Assembly: GCA_020444515.1 (NCBI GenBank)
Contig: JAHLKX010000001.1
Location: 496,001-560,000 of the forward strand
Source: Bacteroidota bacterium
GTDB lineage: Bacteria > Bacteroidota > Bacteroidia > Bacteroidales > JAADJA01
Length of the DNA: 64,000 nucleotides
Direction of reading: 5' to 3'
Part shown: in pieces, positions 63,189 to 64,000 of the stretch
Layout of the letters: each line of letters opens with the position of its first letter
Numbering within the stretch: position 1 is the first letter of the stretch
Program-made: the position numbers and the translations under genes
Notes under the pieces: generated by a model
What the model saw: only the letters and a program-made list of their open reading frames with translations
Databases searched by the model: none
Told to the model about the DNA's origin: nothing

Positions 63189-64000
63189 GCAAGTTTTTAT
63201 GGACGATATTGGTTTTTTTAAATTTTTCCCCGGTCTTGATTATAGCCGGTGATCCCATCTATCCTGCCTATTTGATCCCAGATTCCCTGAAAGAAAATGC
63301 CAATGCGGTGATACGGTTCAGTGAAACTAACCTTCAAGTTTCCTCCGGATACAAAGCAACCTATTCGGTCAAAAATGTGATTACAATATTGAATAGCCGG
63401 GGAGATGATTATGGCATTTATATTGGATATTACGACAAGCAGCGCAAAATCAGTCACCTTTCTATCAGAATATATGATCAGTTGGGTAATTTGGTGGATA
63501 AAGTGAAAAACTCAGACATTGAAGACTACAGCGCTATATCGGGCTTTTCTTTATACGAAGATAACCGGGTCCGTTTTTATGAACCCACGGTAAATCGTTA
63601 TCCATATACCGTCATCATTGAATATTCACTCAATTACAATGGCTATATCCAGTTCCCTTACTGGCAACCCCAACCTGGATCAGATGTAGCCATCGAGCAT
63701 GCCATTCTGAATTTAAAAATGCCTTCGGATCATCCTATTCGGTATAAAACATACCACATGAAAGGTAAACCAACGGGGCGAGAATCAGGGGGTAGCATCG
63801 ATATTCACTGGATCCTGAAGCAGGTTAAAGCTTTTCAACCTGAACCCTTCCAACCTCTCATGAATGCTGTTTTACCGGTGGTATACCTTGCTCCTTCAAA
63901 TTTTTCTTATGATGGTTCTCGCGGAAATATGGATAACTGGGAAAACTTTGGGTACTGGGTTTACGAACTGCTGGAGGGAAAAACTTCGTTATCTGAATCA
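63185..64000 (+). CDS. DUF3857 protein, 3' partial
   Basis: The ATG at 63185 overlaps the previous stop as ATGA, and the frame stays open to the right edge (272 codons seen). A signal peptide is present (M-S-K-F-L-W-T-I-L-V to I-I-A-G). The DUF3857 beta domain follows: R-I-Y-D-Q-L-G-N-L-V, S-L-Y-E-D-N-R-V-R-F-Y, I-I-E-Y-S-L and W-I-L-K-Q-V-K-A-F. A transglutaminase-like part would be expected beyond the edge. It forms a tandem pair with the gene before it and is probably co-translated with it. Confidence 0.85.
   Translation, partial: MSKFLWTILVFLNFSPVLIIAGDPIYPAYLIPDSLKENANAVIRFSETNLQVSSGYKATYSVKNVITILNSRGDDYGIYIGYYDKQRKISHLSIRIYDQLGNLVDKVKNSDIEDYSAISGFSLYEDNRVRFYEPTVNRYPYTVIIEYSLNYNGYIQFPYWQPQPGSDVAIEHAILNLKMPSDHPIRYKTYHMKGKPTGRESGGSIDIHWILKQVKAFQPEPFQPLMNAVLPVVYLAPSNFSYDGSRGNMDNWENFGYWVYELLEGKTSLSES

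Overview
The window looks like a chromosomal stretch of a Bacteroidota bacterium, probably Bacteroidales or Marinilabiliales-like. The grounds are a type IX secretion C-terminal sorting domain, a long-form NusB, paired DUF3857 proteins, a zinc-free S14 and L36, the ribosomal order secY-map-infA-rpmJ-rpsM without adk, and several promoter elements of the TAnnTTTG type (with TTTG about 19 bases upstream at guaA). Placement below phylum is inference. There are no tRNA or rRNA genes, CRISPR arrays or insertion sequences that I can see.

Layout. 1-8.4 kb is a mixed accessory block: an NRDE/TANGO2 protein cut by the left edge, a possibly decayed small gene, then leftward genes for a flavodoxin, a small membrane protein, a GH2 lipoprotein, two small envelope proteins, a penicillin-acylase-like Ntn hydrolase, an AMMECR1 protein and a lipoprotein. 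8.4-13.4 kb carries nusB, a five-LysM envelope protein and guaA. 13.6-24.4 kb holds a secreted M23-like protein, a radical SAM protein, an SDR, galK, PPK2, galM, a class I amidotransferase, the membrane half of a spermidine-synthase-like protein, a HAD phosphatase and a GH13 amylase. Much of this is sugar metabolism (galK/galM, beta-phosphoglucomutase-like HAD, amylase, and glgB further on).

24.9-43.1 kb is one uninterrupted str-S10-spc-alpha superoperon of 33 genes (rpsL to rplQ), preceded by two candidate promoters and a long leader and closed by a clear terminator. eno follows with its own candidate promoter and terminator.

44.7-48.1 kb contains the most striking locus: a zinc-ribbon gene followed by a secreted thioredoxin-like gene in which an in-frame TGA sits exactly at the first cysteine of the CxxC motif (W-TGA-A-W-C). 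The frame is intact on both sides, and a 13-bp bulged stem-loop starts 7 bases after the TGA. I read it as a candidate selenoprotein with a SECIS-like element; a point-mutated pseudogene is the alternative. A membrane protein and glgB follow.

48.2-54.5 kb is a phenylalanine/tyrosine catabolic island: a 587-residue aromatic amino acid hydroxylase converging on a leftward run hmgA-hpd-fahA-flavin reductase. Old yellow enzyme, a Tat-exported DUF362 protein and a DUF6599-like protein follow. At 57.8-59.9 kb an unusual regulator-like protein (sigma-54-activator lid and Fis-like helix-turn-helix, but no visible AAA+ ATPase core) and an unknown gene diverge from a region holding ten TTAAG pentamers arranged almost as a mirror image. 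The window ends with an SRPBCC/GyrI-like protein and two overlapping DUF3857 genes, the second cut by the right edge.
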